Source: Chloroflexota bacterium (GTDB lineage Bacteria; Chloroflexota; Anaerolineae; Aggregatilineales; Phototrophicaceae). Taken from it: a DNA stretch of 64,000 nucleotides. Numbering within the stretch: position 1 is the first letter of the stretch; every line of letters starts with the position of its first letter. The stretch covers positions 25,890-89,889 of the forward strand of contig JAPOXG010000031.1 of assembly GCA_026707225.1 (NCBI GenBank), read 5' to 3'. The position numbers and the translations under genes are program-made. The notes under the pieces were generated by a model. That model was not told where the DNA came from. It did no database searches and saw only the letters and a program-made list of their open reading frames with translations. Shown here piece by piece: positions 1-9,479 of the stretch.

Positions 1-61
1 TGATGCTGATGCAGCGTCACCCATCTACAGATCTAAAACGCTATCTGTGTCTATGTGAGCC

Positions 62-1009
62 ATGGCTCGATTCATCGCGAGGCGCCTCTTTTTCTCGCTG
101 CCCGTTCTATTCGGCGTCACCCTCCTGATTTATGTGCTGCTCTGGTTTGCGCCTGGGGATCCCGCGCTTTCCAGCCTGGGCATCTTTGCCACGCCGGAGC
201 AGCTCGAGACGCTGCGGCGGCAGTTAGATCTTGATAAGCCAATTTATGTGCTCTACGTTCGCTGGCTCGGGCAGATCATTCGCGGCGACTTTGGCGTTTC
301 GCTGATAACGAAGGAATACGTCAGCACGTTAATCGGGCACAGTCTCTCAATCACTCTGCAGCTGACCGCGGTTTCGATGGTGATGGTGCTGCTGATCGCC
401 TTTCCCACCGGCGTCATCTCCGCGGTCAAACGCAACAGTATGAGCGACATGCTGAGCCGCGTCTTCTCCCTCCTGGGCATTTCCATGCCGAACTTCTGGC
501 TGGCGCTGCTCTTCATCACCTTTATCGCGGTCGGCTTGGGCTGGTTCCCGCCCGGCGGCTATGTCGCGCCGGATAAAGGCTTTGGTCCCTGGCTCCAAGC
601 GCTGATACTGCCATCCCTTTCCATAGCGGCGGCGCCGGCCTCGGCCTTGTCGCGCATGGTCCGCGCCAGCATGTTGGATGTGCTGAGCAAGGACTACATT
701 CGCACCGCCCGCGCCAAAGGGCAGCGCGAACACTGGGTCGTCTTGCGGCATGCGCTTCGCAATTCGCTGATGGCGCCCATGACCATCATCGGCATGCAGG
801 TCGGCTATTTGATGGGCGGCGCCATTATCGTCGAGGTGATATTCTTCTTCCCCGGAATGGGACGTTTACTGCTGGAAGCGGGCATCGATCAAGATTATTC
901 AGTCGTGCAGGGCGTGGCGCTGGTATCCGCAGTCGCCTTCATCCTAGTCAACGTCCTAGTCGATTTTCTCTATATGCTCATCGACCCGCGCATTCGGGAT
1001 TCGGCATAA
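62..1009 (+). CDS. Peptide-type ABC importer permease, DppB/OppB family
   Basis: Inner-membrane permease of a peptide/nickel-type ABC importer, 315 aa, the usual family length. The N-terminus (MARFIARRLFFSLPVLFGV) has the basic patch and first membrane helix typical of DppB. A PGDP motif at residues 31-34 and five more hydrophobic segments follow. The cytoplasmic EAA loop, which contacts the ATPase, starts near residue 214 (RTARAKGQREHW). The DppC-type partner begins 9 bp downstream, so the two form an operon. The binding protein and ATPases are not in the window on this side and may lie upstream. Bases 2-58 are open in one frame and end in TGA at 56-58, possibly the tail of an upstream gene, but too short to identify. 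Confidence 0.93.
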   Translation: MARFIARRLFFSLPVLFGVTLLIYVLLWFAPGDPALSSLGIFATPEQLETLRRQLDLDKPIYVLYVRWLGQIIRGDFGVSLITKEYVSTLIGHSLSITLQLTAVSMVMVLLIAFPTGVISAVKRNSMSDMLSRVFSLLGISMPNFWLALLFITFIAVGLGWFPPGGYVAPDKGFGPWLQALILPSLSIAAAPASALSRMVRASMLDVLSKDYIRTARAKGQREHWVVLRHALRNSLMAPMTIIGMQVGYLMGGAIIVEVIFFFPGMGRLLLEAGIDQDYSVVQGVALVSAVAFILVNVLVDFLYMLIDPRIRDSA

Positions 1010-1018
1010 GGGCGCGCC

Positions 1019-1864
1019 ATGCACAGACTCTGGTGGCTGCGGAACGACCCTCTCGCTCTGATCGGACTGATTGTCTTGGTCATTCTGTCCGTCAGCGCCG
1101 TTTTCGCCGCGCAGATCGCGCCTTTCGACCCAACCGAACAGCACCTCTCCGACACCTTGCAGCCGCCCGACGAGATTTATCGCTTCGGCACCGATCAATT
1201 CGGGCGCGACATTCTCAGCCGCGTCATCCACGGGACGCGGATTTCGCTCGGCTTGGGTTCGCTGGCGGTGATTCTGGCGGTCACCGCAGGCACGACAATT
1301 GGCTTGGCCGCCGGTTACATCGGCGGGCGCGTCGATGAAATCATCATGCGAGTGATCGATATTTTCTTCGCCTTCCCGCCCATTGTGCTGGCGATATTCC
1401 TGATGGCGACCTTGGGACCGAGTTTGCTCAATGTGGTGATTGTGGTGGCGCTGGTTACCATTCCGCAATTTACGCGCATCGCGCGCAGCGTCGCCATCAG
1501 CGAACGAAACCAGGATTATGTGCTGGCGGCGCGCGCGATGGGCTCGTCGACCACGTCGATTCTGCGCCGGCATCTGCTGGTCAACGCCTTTCCCCCACTG
1601 GCGGTGCAAGTCACCGTGCTGCTGGCGGACGCGATTCTAATCGAGGCCTCGCTGAGCTTTTTAGGCATCGGCGTGCGCCCGCCGACGCCGACCTGGGGCG
1701 GCATCCTCAGCGCCGGGCGCGATTATGTCTTCACTGGATTCTGGTGGTTTACCGTCTTCCCCGGCCTGGCCATCTTTCTCGCCGTATTCTCGTTGAACGT
1801 TTTGGGCGACGGCTTGCGCGACTTCATCGATCCGACTACGCGCCCGCGTGGCGCAGGCAAATAG
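1019..1864 (+). CDS. Peptide-type ABC importer permease, DppC/OppC family
   Basis: Second inner-membrane permease of the same importer, 281 aa. It shows the DppC signature FGTDQFGRDILSRVIHGTR near residues 58-76, six predicted membrane segments, and the EAA loop near residues 165-190 (AARAMGSSTTSILRRHLL). It pairs with the DppB-type gene 9 bp upstream to form the membrane channel. The substrate cannot be read from permease sequence; peptides, opines and glycosides are all handled by this family. The start ATG at 1019 gives the normal short cytoplasmic N-terminus before the first helix. An epimerase gene follows 50 bp downstream and may be co-transcribed. Confidence 0.93.
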   Translation: MHRLWWLRNDPLALIGLIVLVILSVSAVFAAQIAPFDPTEQHLSDTLQPPDEIYRFGTDQFGRDILSRVIHGTRISLGLGSLAVILAVTAGTTIGLAAGYIGGRVDEIIMRVIDIFFAFPPIVLAIFLMATLGPSLLNVVIVVALVTIPQFTRIARSVAISERNQDYVLAARAMGSSTTSILRRHLLVNAFPPLAVQVTVLLADAILIEASLSFLGIGVRPPTPTWGGILSAGRDYVFTGFWWFTVFPGLAIFLAVFSLNVLGDGLRDFIDPTTRPRGAGK

Positions 1865-1914
1865 CAAATAGATATCCGGCAAAGCAAGAACTTTCTCGAA
1901 GGGAGCGACAACTT

Positions 1915-2937
1915 ATGAACATCCTAATCTCCGGCGTCTCCGGACGCGTCGGCGCAAACCTCGCGCATCAACTTATCGGGCAAGGCCATCATGTACGCGG
2001 GCTGGTCATGCCGGGCGACCCCAAAGCGGACAAGGCGCTGAGCCTCGGCGTGGAAATCGTAGAAGCCGATATTGCCGATTCTGACCGTGTGCGGGCGGCG
2101 GCCGACGGCGTTGACATCGTCATTCATCAAGCCGCCCAGATTCTCGAGGGCATCTACCAGTCCGAGCGCATGCTTGAGATTAACACGCAGTCCACGATCA
2201 GCTTGCTGGAAGGCGCATTGGCATCAGCTACGCCGGTCAAGCGTTTCATTCTTGCCAGCACTGACCAAACCTACCAACCGTTCGTCACTCACCAGGTCAC
2301 CTTTTATGAAGATTCGCCGCAGCAGCCAGCCGATATCTACGCGCTGACGAAGCTGCTTTCGGAAAATGTCTGCCGAGCCTATATGGCTGAATATGGATTG
2401 CCGGTGACGATCCTGCGCTACAGCTCGATCTTGGCCGCCAACGAGGTGCTTGGCGTACTCAACCCGGTATGGCTCAATTACTTCGTCGAGCTGGCCACGG
2501 CGAAGAACCGCATCCCCTGGTTTGGCGCGCAGCATGTGGACGAAGCGCAGGCGATCATCAAAGATCTCTTGGAGACGCCGGACGCCGTCTGCGCGGTAAC
2601 CGACCCGAACGGCAAGTCCTGGGCGCTGGCTTTCACCGATGTACGCGATGTGGTAGCGGGCACCCTGTTAGCCTTGGAGAACAGCAATGCGATCGGCGAA
2701 GCCTTCAACATGGTTAGTCCCGTTCCCGTCAGTTACACGGCGGCGGCGCGCTTGATCGCCGATAACACTGACAGACCCTATCGCGATGTCACGATGCCTT
2801 TCTATTGGGGACCGCACGTCTCCAACGAAAAGGCGCGCTCCATGCTCGGATACAAGCCACAATACAGCTTCGACAAGATGGTGGAAACCGCCCTGGCGTA
2901 TCAGCGCGGCGAACCCATTGATCAGATCCCGAACTAG
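1915..2937 (+). CDS. NAD(P)-dependent epimerase/dehydratase (extended SDR)
   Basis: Extended short-chain dehydrogenase/reductase of the NAD-dependent epimerase/dehydratase family, 340 aa. Visible motifs are the nucleotide-binding GVSGRVG at residues 7-13, the catalytic serine in ASTDQTY near residue 115, and the YxxxK pair at Y142/K146 (YALTK). The reading frame is open further upstream, but the ATG at 1915 is preferred because a GGGAG ribosome site lies just before it and the Rossmann fold starts at once. Enzymes of this type oxidise or epimerise nucleotide sugars, free sugars or their lactones; the exact substrate is not readable. It follows the DppBC-type permease pair by 50 bp on the same strand, which suggests processing of the imported compound. 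Confidence 0.88.
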   Translation: MNILISGVSGRVGANLAHQLIGQGHHVRGLVMPGDPKADKALSLGVEIVEADIADSDRVRAAADGVDIVIHQAAQILEGIYQSERMLEINTQSTISLLEGALASATPVKRFILASTDQTYQPFVTHQVTFYEDSPQQPADIYALTKLLSENVCRAYMAEYGLPVTILRYSSILAANEVLGVLNPVWLNYFVELATAKNRIPWFGAQHVDEAQAIIKDLLETPDAVCAVTDPNGKSWALAFTDVRDVVAGTLLALENSNAIGEAFNMVSPVPVSYTAAARLIADNTDRPYRDVTMPFYWGPHVSNEKARSMLGYKPQYSFDKMVETALAYQRGEPIDQIPN

Positions 2938-2996
2938 CGATGGCGGCGCTTGGTTCTCGGTGTCGGCGTCATTGTCTCCCGCGCTAGCTCCGCGCC

Positions 2997-5210
2997 CTAG
3001 TGCGTAACATACCAGGGACTTGTCCAGGCTTTCGCGCCGTCAGCCTGGAGCACGCGAATCCAGTACGCGTTTTCACCGGCCGGGCTATCGGCGGGTCGGA
3101 AGCTGGCGCTGAAATGTCGCTCTTTCAGTCCAATGGGGCGGCGCTCGATCGTTAGTTCCAGGTCAAGGCCGCCTGCCGCTAGCCGCTTGCTGCCCTCCCC
3201 CAACGCGGACCAGCTGATTTCCGTTGAGACGAAGGGTGTGTCGACCGCCAAATTGGTATCGGCCTGTGCCTCCAAGGTCACCAGAATACCATCGCTGTCG
3301 CCGGTTGTGATGGAGCGCCAATTCACGCTGTTGGGAGTCCAAGCCTGCACACCCTCGGCTGGTGAATCGAAGGCATAACCCTCGACAGCCAGGATCCTGC
3401 CTCCCGCAACGGCCAGCGTGCCGTCCCAGCGAGCCATTCTCGCCCGCCCGCGGACCCGCGCTCCCTTCCAGCTTAATCTGAGCTGATCTGGACGCCGCTT
3501 TTGGATGGCAGGCCAGCTCTGAAGCAATTCGTTCCCCCGCCAGAGTTCAACCTGTTCCAGCTCCGCCGTCCCTACAATCTCCAGGTCGAATACAGGGGGA
3601 CGATCCAGGCGGAATTGGCTGCCGATCGGACGGCTCTCACAGCATGCCCGCACGATGATGCGTTGACCACTGGTGGCGTAGCAGCGACGCGCTTTTAGAG
3701 CCTCGCCGATAGCGCTGCGCGTGAGTTCGCTCGCCAGAATACAAGTGAGCCCGCCATAAACGCCAAAAGTGCTCGCGCCGGGATAACTGCTGCCGGGTCT
3801 GCCCTTGTGACCATCACTCCCGGCGACCACCCCGACATGATATCCACGCTCGATCGACTCGCGCAGCATCCACTCGAACTCGCCCCAGGAAGAGTATACT
3901 TCGACCAGCGGCTCCAGCGCCGCGCTGTGATAGGCCAGGTCGCTGGGGCGGCCGCCGACGTGGGGGATGATAAACAGGTCCTTACGTCCCGCCAGCGCCT
4001 CGTGCAGGTCAGAAACGGGATAGCGGTCCGTCGCCAGATCGGAGAGGTCGCTTATCTGGGCATGACTGGAGCGCAAGAGCTCACCCTGGCCCCCTAGAAA
4101 ATAGACATTCCTGTCGCCTCCGCCAGCGGTAGTGCCGGACCATTCATAGCCGACGAAAGCCACAAAGCGCCCGGGCTGGTTCGCGTCGTTAGTGGCCGCC
4201 TTAATCTCTTTCCAGACCTGTGCGGTAATCTGAAAATCGTTCGCCTGATGGCCCGAAACGTCCAAAGCGCCGTAATCGCGGGCGAAGGCGAAGTAGTCGC
4301 GTACGCTGTTGGTGCCAACCGTCTCGCCGCTCTGGCCGTGCAGATCCGCCCAGAAGGGACGTTGAGAGCCGGGCGTCGATAGCGCCCTCAGGGGATTGCT
4401 CTTCCCGGCAAGTGTGCCATCCAGCGAGCGGGCCCGTATCGTGAAGATGCCAGGGCGATTGACTGTGCAGTTGCCAATACGGCGGACTCCGCGGTCGGCG
4501 GGCTGGAATGTGTAGCGGTCCGGCAAGTTGGAGATCGAGCCGCTTTTCTCCTGCAAAACGATCGTGCCGGCATAGCTTGAGGCGGGATTGCCCCAGCCGT
4601 CCTCTGCTTTCACCACGAGATTGAACGCTCGCCCTATCTGAGCCTCGCTGGGAACGATGGCAACCAGCCGCTCCGCCTCGCCAGCAACGATCTCAGCCCA
4701 GGGTCCGCTGGGGAGAGTTACATATTGACCGCTTCCCTGCGCGTCAATCAAGGTTCTGAAACAGAAAGCCTTCTCCACAAAGGTCTGCGCGCGCGTCCCT
4801 ATAGAACCGCCGCTCCTGTCGCCATAGGTGATGGTTATCGTTTCGCCCGGGAGCAGCGCGCCATCGAAGATGTCTATCGCGAGGCAGGATCGCCAGGGAC
4901 GGATGTACCCTTTCGGATCCCAGCGTGGGGCGACCCGGCAGGAGCGGCTGTCCGTCCTTGCGCTCACATAATTCGGCGCTGAGGAATCGGATGTCTGTGG
5001 TTTTCCCCAATCCGAAGCAAAGCGCCAGGCGACCAGCAGCGTTCCATTCTCGTCGATCCCGTAGCTGCCCGCTGTGTAGCGGAGTTGCCAAGTACCCCAA
5101 CTCCCGGCAATAATCGGTCCAGCAGGCGAGAGCGTCGCCCTCCCATAGAGACCTTCGATCTGCTCCTCGCCCAAATCAACCAGGGGGTTGAGTTCAATGC
5201 GGCTTGTCAT
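2997..5210 (-). CDS. DUF3604 family protein with PHP-like metal-binding domain
   Basis: Large protein of 737 aa. The first 280 residues look like beta-sandwich material. The signature FWADLHGQSGE (near residues 286-296) begins a PHP-like domain. Further probable metal ligands are SGHQAND (about 319-325), the histidine in FIIPHVGG (about 413-420) and GSDGHKG (464-470). This matches the DUF3604 family, whose reaction is unknown; the PHP fold suggests a metal-dependent hydrolase. There is no signal peptide, so a cytoplasmic location is likely. It is the last gene of a minus-strand operon and its start overlaps the 3' end of the M81 peptidase gene by 17 bp, showing translational coupling. The context suggests a role in degrading imported peptide-like compounds, which is inference. 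Confidence 0.8.
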   Translation of the reverse strand: MTSRIELNPLVDLGEEQIEGLYGRATLSPAGPIIAGSWGTWQLRYTAGSYGIDENGTLLVAWRFASDWGKPQTSDSSAPNYVSARTDSRSCRVAPRWDPKGYIRPWRSCLAIDIFDGALLPGETITITYGDRSGGSIGTRAQTFVEKAFCFRTLIDAQGSGQYVTLPSGPWAEIVAGEAERLVAIVPSEAQIGRAFNLVVKAEDGWGNPASSYAGTIVLQEKSGSISNLPDRYTFQPADRGVRRIGNCTVNRPGIFTIRARSLDGTLAGKSNPLRALSTPGSQRPFWADLHGQSGETVGTNSVRDYFAFARDYGALDVSGHQANDFQITAQVWKEIKAATNDANQPGRFVAFVGYEWSGTTAGGGDRNVYFLGGQGELLRSSHAQISDLSDLATDRYPVSDLHEALAGRKDLFIIPHVGGRPSDLAYHSAALEPLVEVYSSWGEFEWMLRESIERGYHVGVVAGSDGHKGRPGSSYPGASTFGVYGGLTCILASELTRSAIGEALKARRCYATSGQRIIVRACCESRPIGSQFRLDRPPVFDLEIVGTAELEQVELWRGNELLQSWPAIQKRRPDQLRLSWKGARVRGRARMARWDGTLAVAGGRILAVEGYAFDSPAEGVQAWTPNSVNWRSITTGDSDGILVTLEAQADTNLAVDTPFVSTEISWSALGEGSKRLAAGGLDLELTIERRPIGLKERHFSASFRPADSPAGENAYWIRVLQADGAKAWTSPWYVTH

Positions 5211-6702
5211 TCTTGCGCTCTTTTGTATTGGCGTTCGTAGGCAGCCCCGATAGAGCGGGCGCTCTGTGATAGCGGAAGCGGGCTGGATTCACAGCGGTGA
5301 GACCCGGACTGTCGACCTCGATAATCGCGCCGGCAATCTTTTCGTAGGCGGCGCGATAAGCGATGGCGGCTTTCACGACCAGCACGCGCTGCCGTTCCGG
5401 TTGCAGCCCCACGCTTAGAAGTTGCTGCAAGCTAAAGGGCGTCTGCCGTCGACTGGTCAGCAGCAGGAAGCTCGCTCGCTCATCGGGAGCGCCGCCAATT
5501 TCCAGCAAAGCCGATAAGCCCTGATCATGGTAGCGCTGCCCATCATGGCGCACCTCGCTTTCCTCATAGCGCCCGTCGTGAAGGCACTTGACCCGCCCGC
5601 TGACCTCGACTGGATCTCCATGCAGGTTGTCCCGCGCTCCGCCAACCTGAAGGCGCAGCGCGGCGCCAACCCCGGCGCGTGCGCAGGCGGCGACGGCTTC
5701 CCGGTCGGCGAGCACGACGACCCAGCCCGTCACGCCCTGCCGCAGCAACTCGTGGAGGATGAAGGTGCTGTCGCCGCTCGAGCCGCCGCCGATGTTATCG
5801 CCCATGTCGACCAGAATGACCGGATTGCGGTCGCTCGCTCTTGCCTCTCGTACCGCCTCTGCCACATCCGGCAATCTGAAATGCAGCCGCTCCCTTATGG
5901 ACCACAATTGGTCGGCGAGACGTCTGGCTTCCTGCCGTGCAAGCGCGGGCGCCCCGTCCGTCACCACCACCGCCGCCGGTCCCAGCTCGGGTACATCGGC
6001 GTACTGGTAGCCGCCCGCCACGCTGGCCGCCACGATAGCAGGCTGCTCCTCCAGCGAGTGTAGGGCCTCCATAACATGGTTCAGCGGCGGCGCGTTGGTG
6101 TTCTGATTCACAATATTGAGCAGCATGGGTGGTTTCACCAAGGCCTGCGCCGGCCTAATCTCTCCCTTGATCGTCCGGACGATCACGCTGGCGGCTTGCA
6201 GCCCCCGTTCGCGGTGATCGAGGTGTGGGTAACTTTTGTAGATGATGAGCGCGGTGCTCAATTCGACAACTTGTTCGGAGACATTGGCGTGGAAATCGTG
6301 GGTGACCACCAGCGGGAAATCAGCGTCGACTTGCTCCCGAAGGCGTCGGACCACCTCGCCGTCCGCGTCTAAGTGGTCCTCACTTACCATCGCGCCGTGG
6401 AGGGCGAGCAGCAGCCCGTCCAGACGGGGCGCGCGAGCGAGACGCTCAAGTAGTTCCCGTGTCAATCGCTCGAAAGCCTCGCGGGTCACCATTCCGCCCG
6501 GGGTTGCCTGCGCCATTAGGGTGGGGATCAACTCGTAACCGAAGCTCGCCGCGCCAGCGATAAAGCCACCTACCTCATGCGGCGCGGAACGCCACCAGCC
6601 CACGAGCTCGTCGCCTCGCTGCACCCGAAACGCCTCAAGTGAAGTCAGCCTGCGGTTGAAGGTATTCGACTCGTGCATGATGCCACCCACAGCGATGCGC
6701 AT
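5194..6702 (-). CDS. M81 family metallopeptidase, MlrC-like
   Basis: Member of the M81/MlrC family, 502 aa. The N-terminus MRIAVGGIMHESNTFN carries the family motif with a metal-binding His-Glu. HDFHAN at 135-140 supplies more probable zinc ligands, and the C-terminal domain contains DMGDNIGGGSSGDST near 299-313, the family's hallmark Gly/Asp loop. MlrC, the founder, cleaves linearised microcystin and its tetrapeptide; most relatives have unknown substrates. The protein has no signal peptide and acts in the cytoplasm. It lies 4 bp after the D-aminoacylase-like gene and overlaps the DUF3604 gene, within an operon headed by a peptide-binding protein. Breakdown of cyclic or modified peptides is a reasonable inference. 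Confidence 0.88.
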   Translation of the reverse strand: MRIAVGGIMHESNTFNRRLTSLEAFRVQRGDELVGWWRSAPHEVGGFIAGAASFGYELIPTLMAQATPGGMVTREAFERLTRELLERLARAPRLDGLLLALHGAMVSEDHLDADGEVVRRLREQVDADFPLVVTHDFHANVSEQVVELSTALIIYKSYPHLDHRERGLQAASVIVRTIKGEIRPAQALVKPPMLLNIVNQNTNAPPLNHVMEALHSLEEQPAIVAASVAGGYQYADVPELGPAAVVVTDGAPALARQEARRLADQLWSIRERLHFRLPDVAEAVREARASDRNPVILVDMGDNIGGGSSGDSTFILHELLRQGVTGWVVVLADREAVAACARAGVGAALRLQVGGARDNLHGDPVEVSGRVKCLHDGRYEESEVRHDGQRYHDQGLSALLEIGGAPDERASFLLLTSRRQTPFSLQQLLSVGLQPERQRVLVVKAAIAYRAAYEKIAGAIIEVDSPGLTAVNPARFRYHRAPALSGLPTNANTKERKNDKPH

Positions 6703-6706
6703 CCAT

Positions 6707-8275
6707 CTACCCTCGCAGTGCCCGGCCGGCTCTTGCCCCAGTGTGGCGGCCGTCGTCCAGTGTTAGGCGCCCGTTGACCAGAACCTGGTCAATGCCCGCC
6801 GCGTACTGGCGTCCATCTTCGAAAGTCGAGCGCTCGCTGACACTCTCCGGATCGAGCACGACGATGTCCGCAAAATAACCGCGCTTCAGTAAGCCCCGGG
6901 TCTGGAGCCGCAGCATTTGGGCCGGCAGCGACGTCAGCTTGCGAATCGCCTCCTCCCAACTGAGCGCTCGCTGCTCGCGCGCGTAGAGCCGCAGGTAACG
7001 AGCGAAGGAGCCGAAAGTCCTGGGATGAGGGCTGCGCCCGATGAGCAGTCCGTCGGTGCAGACCATCGTCGCGGGATAAGTCATGACCGCCTTGATGTCC
7101 TCGGCGGTTTCCGCTTCATTCCCAGCGAAGTTGATGATGGATACCTCGAAGTCCTCCTGGAGGAGCAGATCACAGATGAAATCGACTGGGTCCTTCCTCG
7201 AGTCGCGGATCGCGCGGTCCAAGGTCTGCCCTTCCAGCCGCTTATTCGCCGCGCTTCCGACGGCGGAGATCGCGCAAGCCTGCCAGTCGAAATCCGCCTC
7301 CCGGAAATAGGCTGCAATCTCCCGCCTCGTCGCCGGATGGGACAGCCTCGCGGTCATGGCCTCCGGTCCCCCTTCCGCGCTCCAATCCGGCAGCAGACGG
7401 AAGAGCGGTCCGCTGCCAGCCTGGTAGGGGTAGCAATTCATCGTCACATCAACGCCCTCGCGCCGCGCCCCCTCGATGAGCGCCAGGATCTCCCCCGCCT
7501 TGCCCCGATGCCGCTCCGAGCCAACTTTCAGGTGCGAGATCATCACCGGAATCTGCGCCGCCCGGCCGATCCTTATCGCCTCTCTTAGAGCCTCAAAAAT
7601 CTGATCGAAATAATTCCTCATGTGCGTGACATAGAAACCCTTGTATCTCGCCACCGCACGGCATAGCTGGATCAGCTCATCGGTACCGGCGTAGGAATTG
7701 GGCGGATAGGAAAGACCAGTAGAGAAACCCACGGCCCCATCCTCCATCCCACCCTCAATCAATGCCTGCATCGCCGCCATCTCGCGCTTGGAGGGCGATC
7801 GCTGCTGCCAGCCCATGGCGCCCAGTCGCAGGACACAGTGCGGAATCAGGTAGGCGACGTTCACGGCTACCCTGCCATCAAAACGGGAGAGATAGTCGCC
7901 CACCGAACGCCAGTTCCAGGGGATCTCCGGGTTGCCATATAGGCCCGAAAGATAGCGACGAAGTTGCTGGAGGATTGGGGGCGAGACCGGCGCGTACGAG
8001 AGACCGTCGTTGCCGAGCAACTCTGTTGTGATGCCCTGACGGATCTTTCCCTCGTGCTCGGGTTCGGCGAGCAGCATGATATCCGAGAGGGCGTGCATAT
8101 CCATAAAGCCGGGGCAGACAATCTTTCCCCGGGCGTCAATGATGCGCGCCACGCTCGCCGCCGACAGATCGTCGATAGCCTCGATCCGGTCACCGCGTAT
8201 GCCAACATCCCCGTAATACCAGGGGGTGCCGCTGCCATCAATTATACGGCCCTTGCGAATGATGATGTCAAACAT
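6707..8275 (-). CDS. N-acyl-D-amino-acid deacylase-like amidohydrolase
   Basis: Amidohydrolase-superfamily protein of 522 aa, the usual length for D-aminoacylases, which remove N-acyl groups from D-amino acids. The N-terminus (FDIIIRKGRIIDGSGTPW) and the TIM-barrel order fit. Two typical ligands are changed: the usual HxH after strand 1 reads MDMHALSD, so the second His is Leu, and the bridging-Cys motif GNCG reads GNDGLSYAP. The later His ligands (VTHMRN, MISHLKV) and the active-site Asp (VCTDGLL) are present. A GNDG/GQDG subfamily probably exists, so the protein may still be active with a different metal site. It overlaps the SelA-like gene by one base (TGATG) and is followed 4 bp later by the M81 gene. 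Confidence 0.87.
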   Translation of the reverse strand: MFDIIIRKGRIIDGSGTPWYYGDVGIRGDRIEAIDDLSAASVARIIDARGKIVCPGFMDMHALSDIMLLAEPEHEGKIRQGITTELLGNDGLSYAPVSPPILQQLRRYLSGLYGNPEIPWNWRSVGDYLSRFDGRVAVNVAYLIPHCVLRLGAMGWQQRSPSKREMAAMQALIEGGMEDGAVGFSTGLSYPPNSYAGTDELIQLCRAVARYKGFYVTHMRNYFDQIFEALREAIRIGRAAQIPVMISHLKVGSERHRGKAGEILALIEGARREGVDVTMNCYPYQAGSGPLFRLLPDWSAEGGPEAMTARLSHPATRREIAAYFREADFDWQACAISAVGSAANKRLEGQTLDRAIRDSRKDPVDFICDLLLQEDFEVSIINFAGNEAETAEDIKAVMTYPATMVCTDGLLIGRSPHPRTFGSFARYLRLYAREQRALSWEEAIRKLTSLPAQMLRLQTRGLLKRGYFADIVVLDPESVSERSTFEDGRQYAAGIDQVLVNGRLTLDDGRHTGARAGRALRG

Positions 8276-9471
8276 CAGGCTTTGCGATCCTGCTTGCCTG
8301 GCTCCACGGACTGGAGCGCACCGCCGCGACCGGCGAAAATCGCGCGCAGACGTTCAGCAATTATTGCTTCCTGTCCGTCGAGAAGAGTCGTCGGATCGAT
8401 GAGGAGCCCCTTCCCGGCGTATTCCTCCAACACGCGGATGATGGGCGACCCCTTCGCCAGGGCATCCACCACCGCTTGCTTGGGCAGACCCGCACTTTCT
8501 TCGTCCCAGGTCAGCCAGGCGCGCGGAACCGGGCGGCCGGTGTAGTCGGGGAAGACTCGGCTTACGCGCAGGCGCTCGATATCCGCCAATTCGTCGACAA
8601 TTAGAGATATATTCTGTTCCCATTTCGCAATGCGGGCTTCATGATCGAGACTCACATACCGTTTCAGCGCCGCGACCAATCCCACGATCTCTTCTTTTCC
8701 CACCTTCATGGGTCGGCCGATGCCGTGGTTCGGGGCGCCATTCAGCGCGCAGGCTGCTATCAGATCCCCCCGGCCACATATAAAGCCTGAGGGTTGCGGT
8801 CCCTGCAAGTCCTTGCCGCCGCTGAAGATGACCAAGTCCGCCCCCATATCAATGAACTTTCGCAGGTTCTCGACCGGAGGGAGTTCGTTAGCCGCGTCAA
8901 CAATGACCGGTACGCCCTTCGACCGGGCGATGCGCAGGACCTCCGGCAAGGGCAGCGCCGTCTGGGTCACCAGAAACTGAGCCACAACGTAGACGATAGC
9001 CGCAGTCTTCTCGTCGAGCGCGCTTTCCAACTGCCAGGGCAAGGTGCGGTGGGCGCCGTATCCCACCTCTTTCACCTTCGCCCCCGCAAGCAGAAACATC
9101 CGGTTGTAGTGGTTGCTGTGCGCCTTATGGATGACAACCTCATTCTTCAAGCCGTCGGTATCCGGCAGTTGCTGGATCGCCGCTAGATTGCTGCCGGTCA
9201 TGCACGCGGCCACGGCCAACACCAAACCGGCCGCGGCGCCCGACGTCACGTAGCCCGCTTCCGCCCCGGTCAGATCCGCAATGACTTGCCCCGCCCGCTC
9301 GTGCAAGGCGGGTATGCTGACGAAGGAGCGCGCCGCGTCCCGCATCGCCTCCAAGACCTCCCCGGGCATGAGCGATCCGCCCAGTTCGGTGAAGTTGCCG
9401 GTCGCCACGATGACATCCTGCAATCCAAGTTCCTGATAAATGCCCATCTCGCCTTGAAGCTTTCGACTCAT
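8275..9471 (-). CDS. SelA-like PLP-dependent enzyme (D-glucosaminate-6-phosphate ammonia-lyase type)
   Basis: Fold-type I pyridoxal-phosphate enzyme of 398 aa. The probable Schiff-base lysine is K220 in FSGGKDLQGPQPSG and the PLP-ring aspartate is D192 in VIVDAANELPP. These motifs are typical of the SelA-like group that includes DgaE-type ammonia-lyases and uncharacterised racemase/lyase enzymes; it is not expected to be a true selenocysteine synthase. The ATG at 9471 is chosen over an upstream in-frame GTG at 9483 because GAGG lies just before it and the GTG overlaps the preceding stop. It is followed directly by the D-aminoacylase-like gene, so it could deaminate or racemise the released D-amino acid; this is inference. 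Confidence 0.85.
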   Translation of the reverse strand: MSRKLQGEMGIYQELGLQDVIVATGNFTELGGSLMPGEVLEAMRDAARSFVSIPALHERAGQVIADLTGAEAGYVTSGAAAGLVLAVAACMTGSNLAAIQQLPDTDGLKNEVVIHKAHSNHYNRMFLLAGAKVKEVGYGAHRTLPWQLESALDEKTAAIVYVVAQFLVTQTALPLPEVLRIARSKGVPVIVDAANELPPVENLRKFIDMGADLVIFSGGKDLQGPQPSGFICGRGDLIAACALNGAPNHGIGRPMKVGKEEIVGLVAALKRYVSLDHEARIAKWEQNISLIVDELADIERLRVSRVFPDYTGRPVPRAWLTWDEESAGLPKQAVVDALAKGSPIIRVLEEYAGKGLLIDPTTLLDGQEAIIAERLRAIFAGRGGALQSVEPGKQDRKA

Positions 9472-9479
9472 ACTGGTCC

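Noticed and set aside
8275..9471. Selenocysteine synthase (SelA)
   Set aside because: Sequence fits the shorter SelA-like metabolic PLP enzymes and the neighbours are peptide-degradation genes, not selB or a selenocysteine tRNA.
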